Shown: positions 44,359 to 53,560 of the stretch, one piece after another
How positions within the stretch are numbered: position 1 is the first letter of the stretch
Layout of the letters: each line of letters starts with the position of its first letter
Assembly: GCF_014212055.1 (NCBI RefSeq)
Contig: NZ_JACJVO010000033.1
Span: 1 to 64,000 of the forward strand
Length of the DNA stretch: 64,000 nucleotides
Source: Cohnella zeiphila
GTDB taxonomy: Bacteria; Bacillota; Bacilli; Paenibacillales; Paenibacillaceae
Reading direction: 5' to 3'
Made by a program: the position numbers and the translations under genes
The notes under the pieces: model-generated
What the model was told of the DNA's origin: nothing
The model's input: the letters and a program-made list of their open reading frames with translations, nothing else
The model's database searches: none

Positions 44359-44784
44359 TTAGTTTTGTTCGGTATAGGCTTTGAAATTGTCCATGATCGC
44401 TTGCCAGCCTGCTTGCTGGAACTCGACGGGATTGGAGCTTTCCGCGTCGAACGTTTCAATGACCTTCGTCTCATTCCCTTGATCGACGAAAGCAATATCC
44501 ACTCTTCTTCCGTCTTCCATGGTGTAGCCGATTGCCTCATGCCGATTCACGACATCGTAGACGCCGCCAAAATCAAAGCCCATGCTGCCATCCTTCGCTT
44601 CCATCCGTGTCAGAAACTTGCCGCCGATCCGCAGATCGTTTTCGGCTCTCGGCGCATGCCAGTCCTCGGACGCTTGATTCCACTTCGTGATGTGATCCGG
44701 CTCGGTCCAATAGCGCCATACCTTCTCGACAGGAGCTTGAATGACGGCTTGTACGGTTACTTTCGTCGGTTGACTCGTTTCCAT
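44359..44784 (-). CDS. SRPBCC/AHSA1-domain protein
   Basis: 141 residues. VTVQAVIQAPVEKVWRYWTE opens the START-like fold, with KWNQASEDWHAP, GGKFLTRMEAKDGS and a C-terminal helix GWQAIMDNFKAYTEQ. AGAGAGG lies before ATG. Such proteins bind small hydrophobic ligands. It is 76 bases downstream of a SigX5-like sigma factor gene on the same strand, a frequent pairing. Confidence 0.85.
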   Translation of the reverse strand: METSQPTKVTVQAVIQAPVEKVWRYWTEPDHITKWNQASEDWHAPRAENDLRIGGKFLTRMEAKDGSMGFDFGGVYDVVNRHEAIGYTMEDGRRVDIAFVDQGNETKVIETFDAESSNPVEFQQAGWQAIMDNFKAYTEQN

Positions 44785-44860
44785 TTTAAATAGACACCTC
44801 TCTCCTGATATTCGTCGTTTGGTTATTCTCAATAATATAGACGTAAGCCAATGACAAAAT

Positions 44861-45817
44861 TCATTGGTCAATTCGCTCAGGCAGTCCAAATCGCGAAAAT
44901 AATGGCGTATGAATGAAGTTTTGAACGTGCAGGATTTGATTTTCTTTGGTTTCGATGACGTGGATGCCCCAGGGTACCAGGCCAGAGCCCTCTTTGCCCG
45001 GCATATACTGGGCCAACGCCGGATAACCGCCATTCACCGTAATGGGCACAAATCGCGAACCTTCGCAATGCCAGCGAGTAAGCGAATAGAAGGCGGACAA
45101 ATCTTCCTTGCCGCGGATCCACATCTCGAAGGGCGGCATCGACATGCAGCCTTCTTCGTGGAACAGCGCGACGAGCGCAGCAATATCGAATTGCTCGAAG
45201 GCCTCCACATACCGGGACAGCAGCTGCTGCTCCGGTTGAACGTCCATGCTGCTGAGCTCATCCGAGCGAAGCTGCGCACGGTCCATCGTCTCTCGGGCTC
45301 TTTGCAAGGCGCTGTTCACCGCTGCCGGCGACATCGCCAACGTTTCCGCGATCTGCTTGGAGGACCATTCAAACACATCCTTCAAAATGAGTACCGCGCG
45401 CTGCCGCGGAGGCAAGGTCTGCAGGAGAGCGATGAAGCACAGTTGAAGGGTTTCTCTGCGGACGAGCTGATCCTCCGGATTGCCCCCAAAGTCGGGAGAC
45501 GGCCAGATCCAGGCAGAGTCCGGCAGCGTGTCGCGAGGCTCGACGATGGCGACGGCCGGATCGAACAGGTCAACGGGAAGCGCGCGGCGTTTGGATTGTC
45601 TCAGCTTGTCCAAGCACAGGTTGGAGGCAATCCGATAGACCCAAGTTTTGAACGAGGAATCCTGTCTGAACGTGCTCCAGCTTTGCCAGACCCGAATACT
45701 CGTCTCCTGAACGGCATCATCCGCATCGTCCATGGAGCCTAGCATTCGGTAACAGAATGAGGCTAAGCCCGGCTTCAAGCTTGCAAATAATGGTTCGTCA
45801 AATGCGGTCTCGTTCAT
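44861..45817 (-). CDS. ECF sigma factor with C-terminal SnoaL-like domain (SigX5-like)
   Basis: 318 residues. Sigma region 2 (about 15-80, DADDAVQETSIRVWQSW), sigma region 4 (about 125-185, LPPRQRAVLILKDVFEWSSKQIAETL) and a C-terminal SnoaL/NTF2-like domain (about 200-318, RYVEAFEQFDIAALVALFHE). This plan is that of ECF41/SigX5-type factors, whose extra domain controls activity in place of an anti-sigma protein. AAGGGAGG precedes ATG. Probably directs the SRPBCC gene behind it. Confidence 0.88.
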   Translation of the reverse strand: MNETAFDEPLFASLKPGLASFCYRMLGSMDDADDAVQETSIRVWQSWSTFRQDSSFKTWVYRIASNLCLDKLRQSKRRALPVDLFDPAVAIVEPRDTLPDSAWIWPSPDFGGNPEDQLVRRETLQLCFIALLQTLPPRQRAVLILKDVFEWSSKQIAETLAMSPAAVNSALQRARETMDRAQLRSDELSSMDVQPEQQLLSRYVEAFEQFDIAALVALFHEEGCMSMPPFEMWIRGKEDLSAFYSLTRWHCEGSRFVPITVNGGYPALAQYMPGKEGSGLVPWGIHVIETKENQILHVQNFIHTPLFSRFGLPERIDQ

Positions 45818-46103
45818 TGTGACCTCCCTTAACGATCTCCCCGAAGGGCGGTACCTTCATTATATGCAATGAAGCGGTCAGCCTCAATCCGAATAAATAG
45901 GCAGGATTATGGGTTCAGTCTCGTCGAGCAGTACTTAGAATAATCGGAAAATCGGAGATTTTCGACGCGTCATGGGCGCCATTACCGTTCGGTTGGACAG
46001 AAATCTGAATATTTTTAAAAGCATGCGCACGCGGTTATCTAAACTGAATCTTTCCTCGACGTAATCAGCCGTTTCAAACAAGTTTCAACTTTTGGTGGTT
46101 ACT

Positions 46104-46952
46104 TCATAGCGTAACAGCCTTTTTCATTGGTCTGCCTTCGGCTGCGTTCGAAACAGCCTCCCACGCTTCCCAGGTCGCTAGGCGGTCAGCATAAGCGTCA
46201 CGCGCCATATTCAGAACCCAGGAGCCGAGCGCAAATCGCAGCGGTGGATCTTCTGCGTCCACGATCTTGAGAATGGCTTCTGCCGTCGCTTGCGGATCGC
46301 CGAATTTTTGGCTCGATAGACCCTCGACAATCCGCTTCCGAAAATCGGCATAGGCGTCCATTTCCGGTGCGAACTTCAGCGACGAAGGACTGCTAAAATC
46401 GGTCTCATAGGGGCCGGGCTCGATCAACGTCACCTTGATACCATGGCCTTGAACCTCTTGCGATAGGCTTTCGTGGAGCGCTTCGACTGCCCATTTGGAG
46501 GCGCAATAGAAACCCATGAGCGGCGTCGTCACAATTCCAAAGCCGGCTGAGACGCCGAGTATATGTCCGCTCCCCTGTTGCCGAAGCAGAGGCAGAGCAG
46601 CTTGAACGACCCGAAGCATGCCAAAGAAGTTCGTATCAAATAGAGCCCTGACGTCGGCCTCGCTGGCTTCCTCAACCATACCGACTAAGGAGTAACCGGC
46701 ATTGTTGATTACAACGTCCAGCCTGCCGAAATGCGCGTGAGCCTGTTGAACGACGCGTCTCGTTTGATCGGCATCGGTTACGTCGAGCGCCAAGGGGAGA
46801 ACGGTATCGCCGAAACGTTCCTTTAAATCCGCAACACTCTCTAATACACGAGCAGTCACCGCAACTTTATCGCCTCGAGTAAGCGCAGCTTCGGCCCAAA
46901 TGCGTCCAAAACCTCGAGAGGCTCCCGTAATAAACCAGACTTTTTTATCCAT
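46104..46952 (-). CDS. Short-chain dehydrogenase/reductase
   Basis: 282 residues. Cofactor loop GASRGFG (10-16), NNAG (83-86) and the catalytic S135, Y149 and K153 (YCASK) mark a classical SDR. SD AAAAGGAGG precedes ATG. It is divergent from a TetR-type gene and has a consensus-like promoter beside a palindrome, so it is likely repressed by that regulator and induced by an electrophile or drug-like ligand. Substrate unknown. Confidence 0.9.
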   Translation of the reverse strand: MDKKVWFITGASRGFGRIWAEAALTRGDKVAVTARVLESVADLKERFGDTVLPLALDVTDADQTRRVVQQAHAHFGRLDVVINNAGYSLVGMVEEASEADVRALFDTNFFGMLRVVQAALPLLRQQGSGHILGVSAGFGIVTTPLMGFYCASKWAVEALHESLSQEVQGHGIKVTLIEPGPYETDFSSPSSLKFAPEMDAYADFRKRIVEGLSSQKFGDPQATAEAILKIVDAEDPPLRFALGSWVLNMARDAYADRLATWEAWEAVSNAAEGRPMKKAVTL

Positions 46953-46994
46953 GATATCCTCCTTTTATTTTCCTGTTGTGTAGGTTACACTTAG

Positions 46995-47044
46995 ATTTAA
47001 GCGCACAATTACGGTACTGTCAAGTTCCGGAACTAATAAGTTCC
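46995..47044 (-). promoter_or_regulatory. SDR promoter with adjacent repressor-like palindrome
   Basis: On the minus strand TTGACA (47018-47023), 17-base spacer, TTAAAT (46995-47000). The palindrome AGTTCCGGAACT (47023-47034) touches the -35 box, and another half-site AGTTCC lies at 47039-47044. This is the expected place for autoregulating TetR binding. Confidence 0.6.
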
Positions 47045-47066
47045 AAAATTAAAAGGGGTTGAATTC

Positions 47067-47747
47067 ATGAGTGAAATCAAAAGGGGAAAATCATCCGTCA
47101 GATCTCAATTATCCGACGAAGCGGAAGACAAGCCCGTGCAAAAGCCGGGCCGCAAGCGAGATCCTTCGCGGGATGCTAAAATCCTCGAGGCAACAATCGA
47201 AATCCTTGCCGAAGCAGGATTCGACGGAATGACAATGGACATGGTCGCGGCTCGAGCGAAGGCTGGGAAAGCGACAGTGTATCGCCGTTGGTCTTCCAAG
47301 GTAGAGTTGGTTCGAGATTCCTTGGCTTGGATGAACCGAACTCATCTTGAGCTCGATAACTTGCCCGATACAGGAACCTTGCGCGGTGATCTGCTTGCGC
47401 TGTTGAAGCCGCGATCGATCGAGGAAGATGAGCGCAAATATCGAGTATTTGCGGGCATGGGATCCTTTTGGCAGCATTCGGAATTCGTCGAGGCGGGAAT
47501 AGCAGGGTTTTTCGAGCCGTGGATCGTCATAAACCGCGAGCTCATGCACCGAGCCGTCGGCCGCGGTGAAATTTCCGCTAGCGCGGATATTGAGTTGGCT
47601 TGCGAGGTTATTACCTCAATGTCGTATTTTCGCGGACTCATCCAGCGCAAGCCATTCGACAAGCGATATTTCACTGCGCTAATCGACGGCATTCTGCTGC
47701 CTGCCCTCAAAAACCCGAAACCATCTCCAAATGCCGTGGACCAATGA
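47067..47747 (+). CDS. TetR/AcrR-family regulator
   Basis: 226 residues. A basic, disordered N-terminal arm (about 1-38) precedes the helix-turn-helix AGFDGMTMDMVAARAKAGKA then TVYRRW. The C-terminal ligand-binding part (about 85-210) resembles TetR_C_11/16 types. AAGGGG precedes ATG. Divergent from the SDR gene; it probably binds AGTTCCGGAACT between them and represses both. Confidence 0.9.
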   Translation: MSEIKRGKSSVRSQLSDEAEDKPVQKPGRKRDPSRDAKILEATIEILAEAGFDGMTMDMVAARAKAGKATVYRRWSSKVELVRDSLAWMNRTHLELDNLPDTGTLRGDLLALLKPRSIEEDERKYRVFAGMGSFWQHSEFVEAGIAGFFEPWIVINRELMHRAVGRGEISASADIELACEVITSMSYFRGLIQRKPFDKRYFTALIDGILLPALKNPKPSPNAVDQ

Positions 47748-47758
47748 TGACCAGGTTC

Positions 47759-47926
47759 TCACCGGAAGTAACTGGGCGAACGATAAGCCCTTTTCCGCCT
47801 ATACGTACTGATCTTGAACATACGAAAAAACCGTCGGAAACGATCTTCCAACGGTTGCCCGATCATCCATGTCCCGACGAGCCCCACCGCCATGACGATG
47901 ACGACCTGCACCTTAAGCCAGATCAT
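47759..47926 (-). CDS. 55-residue membrane protein coupled to nitrilase
   Basis: ATG at 47926 overlaps the nitrilase stop (ATGA) and GGAGGG lies six bases upstream. One membrane helix (about 6-24, VQVVIVMAVGLVGTWMIG) is followed by a very basic tail (EDRFRRFFRMFKISTYRRKR). It ends 12 bases from the convergent TetR gene. No family recognised. The coupling and SD support expression; a chance frame is possible. Confidence 0.45.
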   Translation of the reverse strand: MIWLKVQVVIVMAVGLVGTWMIGQPLEDRFRRFFRMFKISTYRRKRAYRSPSYFR

Positions 47927-48870
47927 ATCCATCCCTCCGTTTGCGAGCTTACGATCGCTTGCTTCCGTTTGTTGACGTCCAATCGGAAAATATCCGGACG
48001 GCTGTAATGCCCGACCGCGTCGAAGTCGAAACGGCTACGTGTAACCGCCGATAAATCCAGCTCGGCATATACGATCCCTTCCTCGTTGTAGAGCGGCTCC
48101 GCGACATATTCGCCGAGCGGGCCGACGACAGCGCTGCCGCCCCGGCATAGAATGTCATCGTCGCCTTCGATGTCGCCGCCGGAGGACAGATCTGCGGGAT
48201 AGGACGCTTTGGTCGCGAACTGATTGCAGGAGACGACGAAGCAGCGTCCCTCGCAGGCGATGTGGCGGATCGTCGCCTGCCACGTATCGCGCGCGTCGGC
48301 TGTAGGGGCGATATAGATGTCGACGCCTTGCGCGTACATTGCCGTGCGGGCGAGCGGCATATAATTTTCCCAGCAGATGAGCCCGCCGATCCGCCCGAAT
48401 GATGTATCGATGACCGTCAGCGTGCTGCCGTCGCCTTGCCCCCAGAGCAGCCGCTCGGTGCCGGTCGGCACCAGCTTCCGATGCTTGCCTAGCAGCCTGC
48501 CGTCCGGCCCGATGTAAACGATGGAATTGTACAACGTTGCCCTGCTGTACTCCTGGTCCCGCTCTACCACACCGACGACCAGATAAACACCCAGCTCCTT
48601 CGCCGTCTCGCCCAGCAGCTCCGTCTCGATGCCCGGGACGTCGACCGCGCTCGCCCAATACCGCTCCCAATCCCGCCTGCCGCCGTCCGTCCGACTGCCA
48701 ACCCGCGCTCCGAAGCCGAGACCGCGCGGGTAGCCCGGCAGGAATGCCTCGGGGAACACGACCAGATTCGCGCCTGCCGCAGCGGCTTCCTTCGACATCG
48801 CGACGAGCTTCTCCAGCGCTGACGCCTTGTCGAACAGGAACGGAGCGGCCTGTACTACCGCAACCTTCAT
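47923..48870 (-). CDS. Carbon-nitrogen hydrolase, nitrilase branch
   Basis: 315 residues. The catalytic triad is visible: E41 (FPEAFLPGYP), K132 (HRKLVPTGTERLLWG) and C166 (GLICWENYMPL). The GTERLLWGQGDG and CWENYMPL motifs are those of true nitrilases and cyanide hydratases rather than amidases. AGGGGG precedes ATG. It converts a nitrile to acid and ammonia; aliphatic or aromatic preference cannot be read. Possibly followed by a coupled membrane peptide. Confidence 0.9.
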   Translation of the reverse strand: MKVAVVQAAPFLFDKASALEKLVAMSKEAAAAGANLVVFPEAFLPGYPRGLGFGARVGSRTDGGRRDWERYWASAVDVPGIETELLGETAKELGVYLVVGVVERDQEYSRATLYNSIVYIGPDGRLLGKHRKLVPTGTERLLWGQGDGSTLTVIDTSFGRIGGLICWENYMPLARTAMYAQGVDIYIAPTADARDTWQATIRHIACEGRCFVVSCNQFATKASYPADLSSGGDIEGDDDILCRGGSAVVGPLGEYVAEPLYNEEGIVYAELDLSAVTRSRFDFDAVGHYSRPDIFRLDVNKRKQAIVSSQTEGWI

Positions 48871-49155
48871 CCGTATATCCCCCTCATTCGTTCAACGTTG
48901 ATCATCTGACTCCTACGTTAGCGGAAAGCGGAAGGTTTGAAACCATCCAATTGGCAGATAAATGCGACCAGCCACTTGCGGAGGCGTGAAAACTTGGCGT
49001 TCGCGGTATTCTGCCATCACGGAATATGCCGCAGCCTCTGACGTAGTCGGAAGCTTACCTTGTTCTTTACTTTCTGTCTTCGATCAGAGTGCATTTGATC
49101 AGTCACTGGTTGACTTGAGATATAATAGAAGAAAACAAAGGAGTAACTCAAGACG

Positions 49156-50001
49156 GTGGAATGGTTAATCGGACTGATTGGCAGCATAGGGATTTCAGGG
49201 GTGGCTTACGCCAAGCGGTCGTTATCCCGATCGGGATTTCTGGCGGCGACTATACTGGGCACTGCGATGTATGCGCTTGGAAGTACGGTCTGGTTCGGCT
49301 CCCTCATCGCCTTTTTTGTTTCGTCGACTTTATGGTCCAAGTGGAAAAAGCATGCAAAGGAAATGATCGCAAGCGGCTATGAAAAAAGCGGAGCGCGAGA
49401 CGCCGGTCAGGTACTTGCCAACGGTGGACTGGGGCTGCTATTATGCGCGGCGAATTGGGCATGGCCGAATCCGCTTTGGTGGTACGCCTTCCTTGGCGTC
49501 ATGGCGGCGGTAACTGCCGATACGTGGGCTACGGAAATCGGCGGTTTGAGCCGGACGGCTCCCATATCGATCAAGACCGGCCGGCGCGTTTCGCCAGGTA
49601 CGTCCGGCGGTATCTCCGGCCTCGGTCTCTTCGCATCGATGGCCGGCGGCCTGTTTATTGGCGCTATAGCGTGGGCGCTACTTGTTGCTTTGCCCGATCA
49701 AGAAGCGTCGGATAAGGTCGCATCGGCGGTTAGACTGTTTGTCTGGGCCGGAGTCGCCGGAGTCGCCGGCCTCATTGGATCGTTGTCTGATTCGTGGATC
49801 GGTGCAACATGGCAGCAAATGTATCGTTGCAGCGCTTGCGGCCGCGAAATCGAGGTAATGCGGCACTGCGGCAAACCGGCGGTTAGGATTCGCGGCCGTG
49901 CCGGCTGGAATAACGATACCGTTAACGTCGCAGGATCGCTTGTAGGCGGTGCGCTCGCAGTCCTGTTCGCATTGGTACTCGGTTTAATTTCAAGTAAATA
50001 A
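49156..50001 (+). CDS. DUF92 (TMEM19-like) integral membrane protein
   Basis: 281 residues with about six to seven helices. GFLAATILGTAMYALGS, ADTWATEIGGLSRTAPISI and SPGTSGGISGLGLFAS are the conserved DUF92 blocks; WNNDTVNVAGSLVGG closes the domain. A short insert CSACGREIEVMRHC (about 225-240) looks like a small zinc site, common in bacterial members. GTG start with AAAGGAG ten bases upstream. The family is linked to isoprenoid/phytyl-phosphate chemistry in phototrophs; the role here is unknown. Confidence 0.85.
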   Translation: MEWLIGLIGSIGISGVAYAKRSLSRSGFLAATILGTAMYALGSTVWFGSLIAFFVSSTLWSKWKKHAKEMIASGYEKSGARDAGQVLANGGLGLLLCAANWAWPNPLWWYAFLGVMAAVTADTWATEIGGLSRTAPISIKTGRRVSPGTSGGISGLGLFASMAGGLFIGAIAWALLVALPDQEASDKVASAVRLFVWAGVAGVAGLIGSLSDSWIGATWQQMYRCSACGREIEVMRHCGKPAVRIRGRAGWNNDTVNVAGSLVGGALAVLFALVLGLISSK

Positions 50002-50023
50002 TCAATTAACGTTCGAACGGAAG

Positions 50024-50048
50024 AGCTCATTTCTCGTGAGCTTTGCTT
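50024..50048 (+). terminator. Weak hairpin terminator
   Basis: AGCTCA and TGAGCT pair around a seven-base loop, followed by TTGCTTTT. It ends the DUF92 gene. Confidence 0.55.
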
Positions 50049-50208
50049 TTGGAACCGCCATATGCGGATCCGCATGTACAGGTGATGTGAAAGAACAGGG
50101 GCTAAGCCGCCCCCTCCTATTCGATTCATTATTTTAACAGGACTAAAAATCAATAAATAAAGAAACGACCATTCCCCAGGTGAACCAAACGTTCCAAGGC
50201 CCTTGATC

Positions 50209-50245
50209 AGCCTGCCGAATCATGACGGCAGGCTGTGATTTTTTT
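50209..50245 (+). terminator. Rho-independent terminator
   Basis: AGCCTGCCG (50209-50217) pairs with CGGCAGGCT (50226-50234), followed by GTGATTTTTTT. On the plus strand it blocks read-through towards the convergent NTPase gene. Confidence 0.85.
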
Positions 50246-50246
50246 C

Positions 50247-53129
50247 TTAAGCAGTGGCAGGAGGACGGTCAGTCAGGACAAATTTTCGCAGGCCAGTCGA
50301 GATCCAAAACTCTTCATCTACGCCTTCAACTGGTTTCGAACTAATCAGCTTCGTCCACACTTGATTTACTCGCTCTATCTCTGTTTCCGTAAGCCTCTGA
50401 GTGGCTAACCAATCCAAAATATGAAGAAACCTGTAACAAATATTAGAGTTAATTGTAAATCCCGTCTTATCAAGCGAGTCATTAAGTTCTCCCAACGCCG
50501 TCGATGCTTCATTCCGGGACATCGGTTCAGTCTGATAACGTTGTACTCCTGTACGCTCAACCGCTTCCTCTATTTCCTCTAAGGTTCGCAATAAGTCAAC
50601 TAGACTGTCAAAGCGCTCACCATAATACTGCATCGCTTCCTTGCGCGGATCATTTTGCGGCAACAAGGCATGCTTTGTTTCTAGTAAACTCATTACATCT
50701 ATGTGCCATTGCTCGAAGACTGACGATGCCTGTCCCTTATTTTTATCAAATAAGGCGTCATTTAAAAGGACTTGCTCACTCATCATATCTTGCAGACTAT
50801 TCCATTGATCCGTCATAGACTTAATGCTTTGCTCGCTGATCTTGGAATCGGGGTAAATCTGTAGAAAGTAGAGCTTGCCGAAAGGAGTAGCAAATTCTCG
50901 GGCAAATGCATCCTTAAGCACAATGATTCGCCCCTGCACCCATTTCTTTACCCTTGACTCGTCAAATTCCGGCGGCTGCCGTCTGATGTACTCAAGCATC
51001 CGAGGAATAAAGCTTGACAGAATCAACTTGGAGCTTTGTATCTCAACCGCGACTTCCCAAACATGAGAAAATTGGATGCCACTATCTATCAGGGCAGTCA
51101 AGAAATTGTCCATTCGCTCCTGAAACTTGACTCCGGAGCTATATTTATTCAATAAGTCAGCATATTCCCTTATACGTTCTTTAGGCTCGGGGCTTAAAGT
51201 CAATCGTCCCTCGTCGATCTCAGCGAATTTCTTATCCATTCGCGTTTTGAGAGCATCAAGAAACATGGCATCTTCAGTCCTCGAGAATATAAGCGCATCC
51301 ATGAAACTCATCCTTGCATCGGCACTTAGCTGCATCCGTTCATTTGAACGCAGAATGTGCAGATAATCTTCCAATATGCAGCGAATCAATGGATGAGTTA
51401 GCCTTCGTATGAATAAAGAAGATCTTTTTTCCATTATCCATTCGGTATATTGCGGTTCGTACCAAGTCTTGATTATCGCCACTTGAATGACTACGATCTG
51501 AAGGTCCAATTCGGACCAGTTGGTCTCTACTTTCTTTATCTCTGGATGCTTCATGATCACATCATCACTGTATTCCAGCAACTCAATACAGGTGCGAACC
51601 ATACGTTTGACTTTTCGCGCATTCAGAAGCCGGTGATTGAACTCGCTAAGTGCATGCTCCAGTTCTCTCGCTTTGGCAAGCCGCTCTTTGTACTTATTGC
51701 TTTCTTCTCCTTCTTTGGACTTGAATTCTTCACTATCTTGCTTTATTTTTGCCAGTGCCTTCTCTGCTCGACCTTTTATCTTCTTTACTTCATTTAAAAT
51801 ATGGTCGACCATGGAATTTGCATGTTGTTTAATGAAGCCATGCTTCAGCGATTGTGTCCGTTGTTGGTGATCGAAGATAAACTGAATCATCTCTTCGAAA
51901 GGTACCTCATCTAGATCGAAGCGGTTATGTAGGAACTTCTCCAAGTATTCCGAAGAACTATTCGCGATTATTTTGTTGTAATCCATTAGGAATACGACTA
52001 TACATCCGCGGAAGTCAGCAATCTCTTTGATAAATACCAGTGTTTCTTTTGGATTTTCAAGTCGGTCCATGTCGTCGACAATGACATATAGCTTCTTTTC
52101 TGAGCTATTGGAGGTTCGGTCTAACATGGTTAAGATATCCTCTTCAAAGCGCCGTTTCGTCTCCCGGTAATCCAAGGGCTCACTTTTGCTGTTCCACATT
52201 AACAAATCCGGGAATGTTGAGATTTTGGAATCGCCCACGAACTTCAGGACGATGTCCAAGTAGGCTTTGAATGAACTGCCCTTTCCAGTAAAGATCCCGT
52301 TCTTGTCCAACATATCCTTCAGTCTACCAAAAAAATATTCCACCAATTTTTCTCGGTTATCCATAATCAAAGGTTGAATGAAGATCATGTGAGCCACGTG
52401 ACTCTCCTTCAGAAGGGGCAAAACGAAACTCGTCTTGCCTTCGCCCCATGGTGCACAAATGGCAGTCGCAAAGGGTTCATCTGAATCCTGCAGCTGCAGG
52501 AGCTGAAGAAATCTCTCATATTCCCTCTCTCTAGAGGGGAACAAGTCTTCTTTGTTGGCAACGGGCCGATCCGAAAGTACGTCTAGAGTTCTCGGTTTCA
52601 CTGCTTCCTTCTCTCTCGCATTCCCCATGTACCAGAATAAAACATAGAAGATTGCTAGGATTCCCTGGGTCGACCATACGAAGCCGTAAGCCCATCCGAG
52701 CGAGAGTCCAATTAACAAGATCAGTTGCATGATCTTAACGAAATGGTCCAAAATCCTTTGCCGAGACTTGGCGTACAGGCATAAATCACGTACCAAAATG
52801 GCTAAAAAGACGAGAATTAATAGGGGCATGAACCAACTGGCATTTTTCACAAAACCGGCAAACTTATCGATCAAGCTCAAAACATAACCTAATCCCGTTG
52901 TAAGAAGCAAACTGATTCCGCCATCGAACCATGCCTTGCGCTCGATCTGATTCAGTCCTTTTCTTTTCATCCACCTAAACAGAAGAGCAACGGCTATACC
53001 GATAGCGATAAGAAATACAAGTCCATGCTTTTGGTCATAGCGATACAAATCTGAAAGCTTTGAGACCACAGTCTCTGCTCTGCTGCGGATCCATTCACTA
53101 ACTTTTTGTTCAATATCATGCGACGACAT
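50247..53129 (-). CDS. Membrane-anchored KAP-family P-loop NTPase
   Basis: 960 residues, A+T-rich gene. Four to five membrane helices in about 36-168, then the NTPase: Walker A CAPWGEGKTS (225-234) and Walker B LYVIVDDMDRL (about 347-357), with EEMIQFIFDH and a helical C-terminal half to 960. WGxGKT/S plus helices beside the NTPase core is the KAP hallmark. KAP proteins include PifA-type phage-exclusion factors and other defence proteins. Start: ATG at 53129 has GGGGGAAA six bases before it; a TTG at 53213 overlapping the upstream stop would add 28 residues. Operon partner is the ExoX-C-like gene. Confidence 0.82.
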   Translation of the reverse strand: MSSHDIEQKVSEWIRSRAETVVSKLSDLYRYDQKHGLVFLIAIGIAVALLFRWMKRKGLNQIERKAWFDGGISLLLTTGLGYVLSLIDKFAGFVKNASWFMPLLILVFLAILVRDLCLYAKSRQRILDHFVKIMQLILLIGLSLGWAYGFVWSTQGILAIFYVLFWYMGNAREKEAVKPRTLDVLSDRPVANKEDLFPSREREYERFLQLLQLQDSDEPFATAICAPWGEGKTSFVLPLLKESHVAHMIFIQPLIMDNREKLVEYFFGRLKDMLDKNGIFTGKGSSFKAYLDIVLKFVGDSKISTFPDLLMWNSKSEPLDYRETKRRFEEDILTMLDRTSNSSEKKLYVIVDDMDRLENPKETLVFIKEIADFRGCIVVFLMDYNKIIANSSSEYLEKFLHNRFDLDEVPFEEMIQFIFDHQQRTQSLKHGFIKQHANSMVDHILNEVKKIKGRAEKALAKIKQDSEEFKSKEGEESNKYKERLAKARELEHALSEFNHRLLNARKVKRMVRTCIELLEYSDDVIMKHPEIKKVETNWSELDLQIVVIQVAIIKTWYEPQYTEWIMEKRSSLFIRRLTHPLIRCILEDYLHILRSNERMQLSADARMSFMDALIFSRTEDAMFLDALKTRMDKKFAEIDEGRLTLSPEPKERIREYADLLNKYSSGVKFQERMDNFLTALIDSGIQFSHVWEVAVEIQSSKLILSSFIPRMLEYIRRQPPEFDESRVKKWVQGRIIVLKDAFAREFATPFGKLYFLQIYPDSKISEQSIKSMTDQWNSLQDMMSEQVLLNDALFDKNKGQASSVFEQWHIDVMSLLETKHALLPQNDPRKEAMQYYGERFDSLVDLLRTLEEIEEAVERTGVQRYQTEPMSRNEASTALGELNDSLDKTGFTINSNICYRFLHILDWLATQRLTETEIERVNQVWTKLISSKPVEGVDEEFWISTGLRKFVLTDRPPATA

Positions 53130-53209
53130 TTGCTGTTTCCCCCACTGGCGCCCAGTCATTGTAAACATCAGATTATTTGAACTTTCATTTTCGGAATGAT
53201 AAGTATCTA

Positions 53210-53560
53210 TCAAATGTTCGCTTGTTCCGGACTCCAGGTTTGTGTTTTTATATTGTATGCAATAATGAATCGAGACTCTAATCGTGTTGGTTGACTATTA
53301 TCTTCGACAATATGGTAGTCCCCTTGATGCGTTCCACAATGAGGACAGATGTGCAATACATTTCCAGCATTTATATCCTGATCGAATATCAACTTCCCAC
53401 TTAAACAGTTCAGGATATTCATCAGGGATCTCATGAACAAAATAATCATACTCTTCTTTTCAGTAAGTCCATTTTCCTCCATCCATTTGAAGTAACCTGG
53501 ATTCATTTGAAAGACTTCTTCTACTGTCTTTCCTTTATATTTTCCAAATGTCATCTCCAT
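53210..53560 (-). CDS. Small ExoX-C-like / zinc-ribbon protein
   Basis: 116 residues. Residues 3-36 (MTFGKYKGKTVEEVFQMNPG then YFKWMEENG) match the small domain found at the C-terminus of exonuclease X and in DUF3820-like proteins. C72-x2-C75 (ICPHCGTHQGDYHI) may be half a zinc ribbon. The ATG at 53560 follows AGAGG by seven bases. It lies directly upstream of the KAP NTPase on the same strand. Function unknown; a nucleic-acid contact is a reasonable guess. Confidence 0.65.
   Translation of the reverse strand: MEMTFGKYKGKTVEEVFQMNPGYFKWMEENGLTEKKSMIILFMRSLMNILNCLSGKLIFDQDINAGNVLHICPHCGTHQGDYHIVEDNSQPTRLESRFIIAYNIKTQTWSPEQANI

Noticed and set aside
49108-49130. TTGACT near TATAAT before the DUF92 gene
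   Set aside because: The two boxes are only five bases apart, too close for a -35/-10 pair. TATAAT may be a true -10 but the -35 is not clear.
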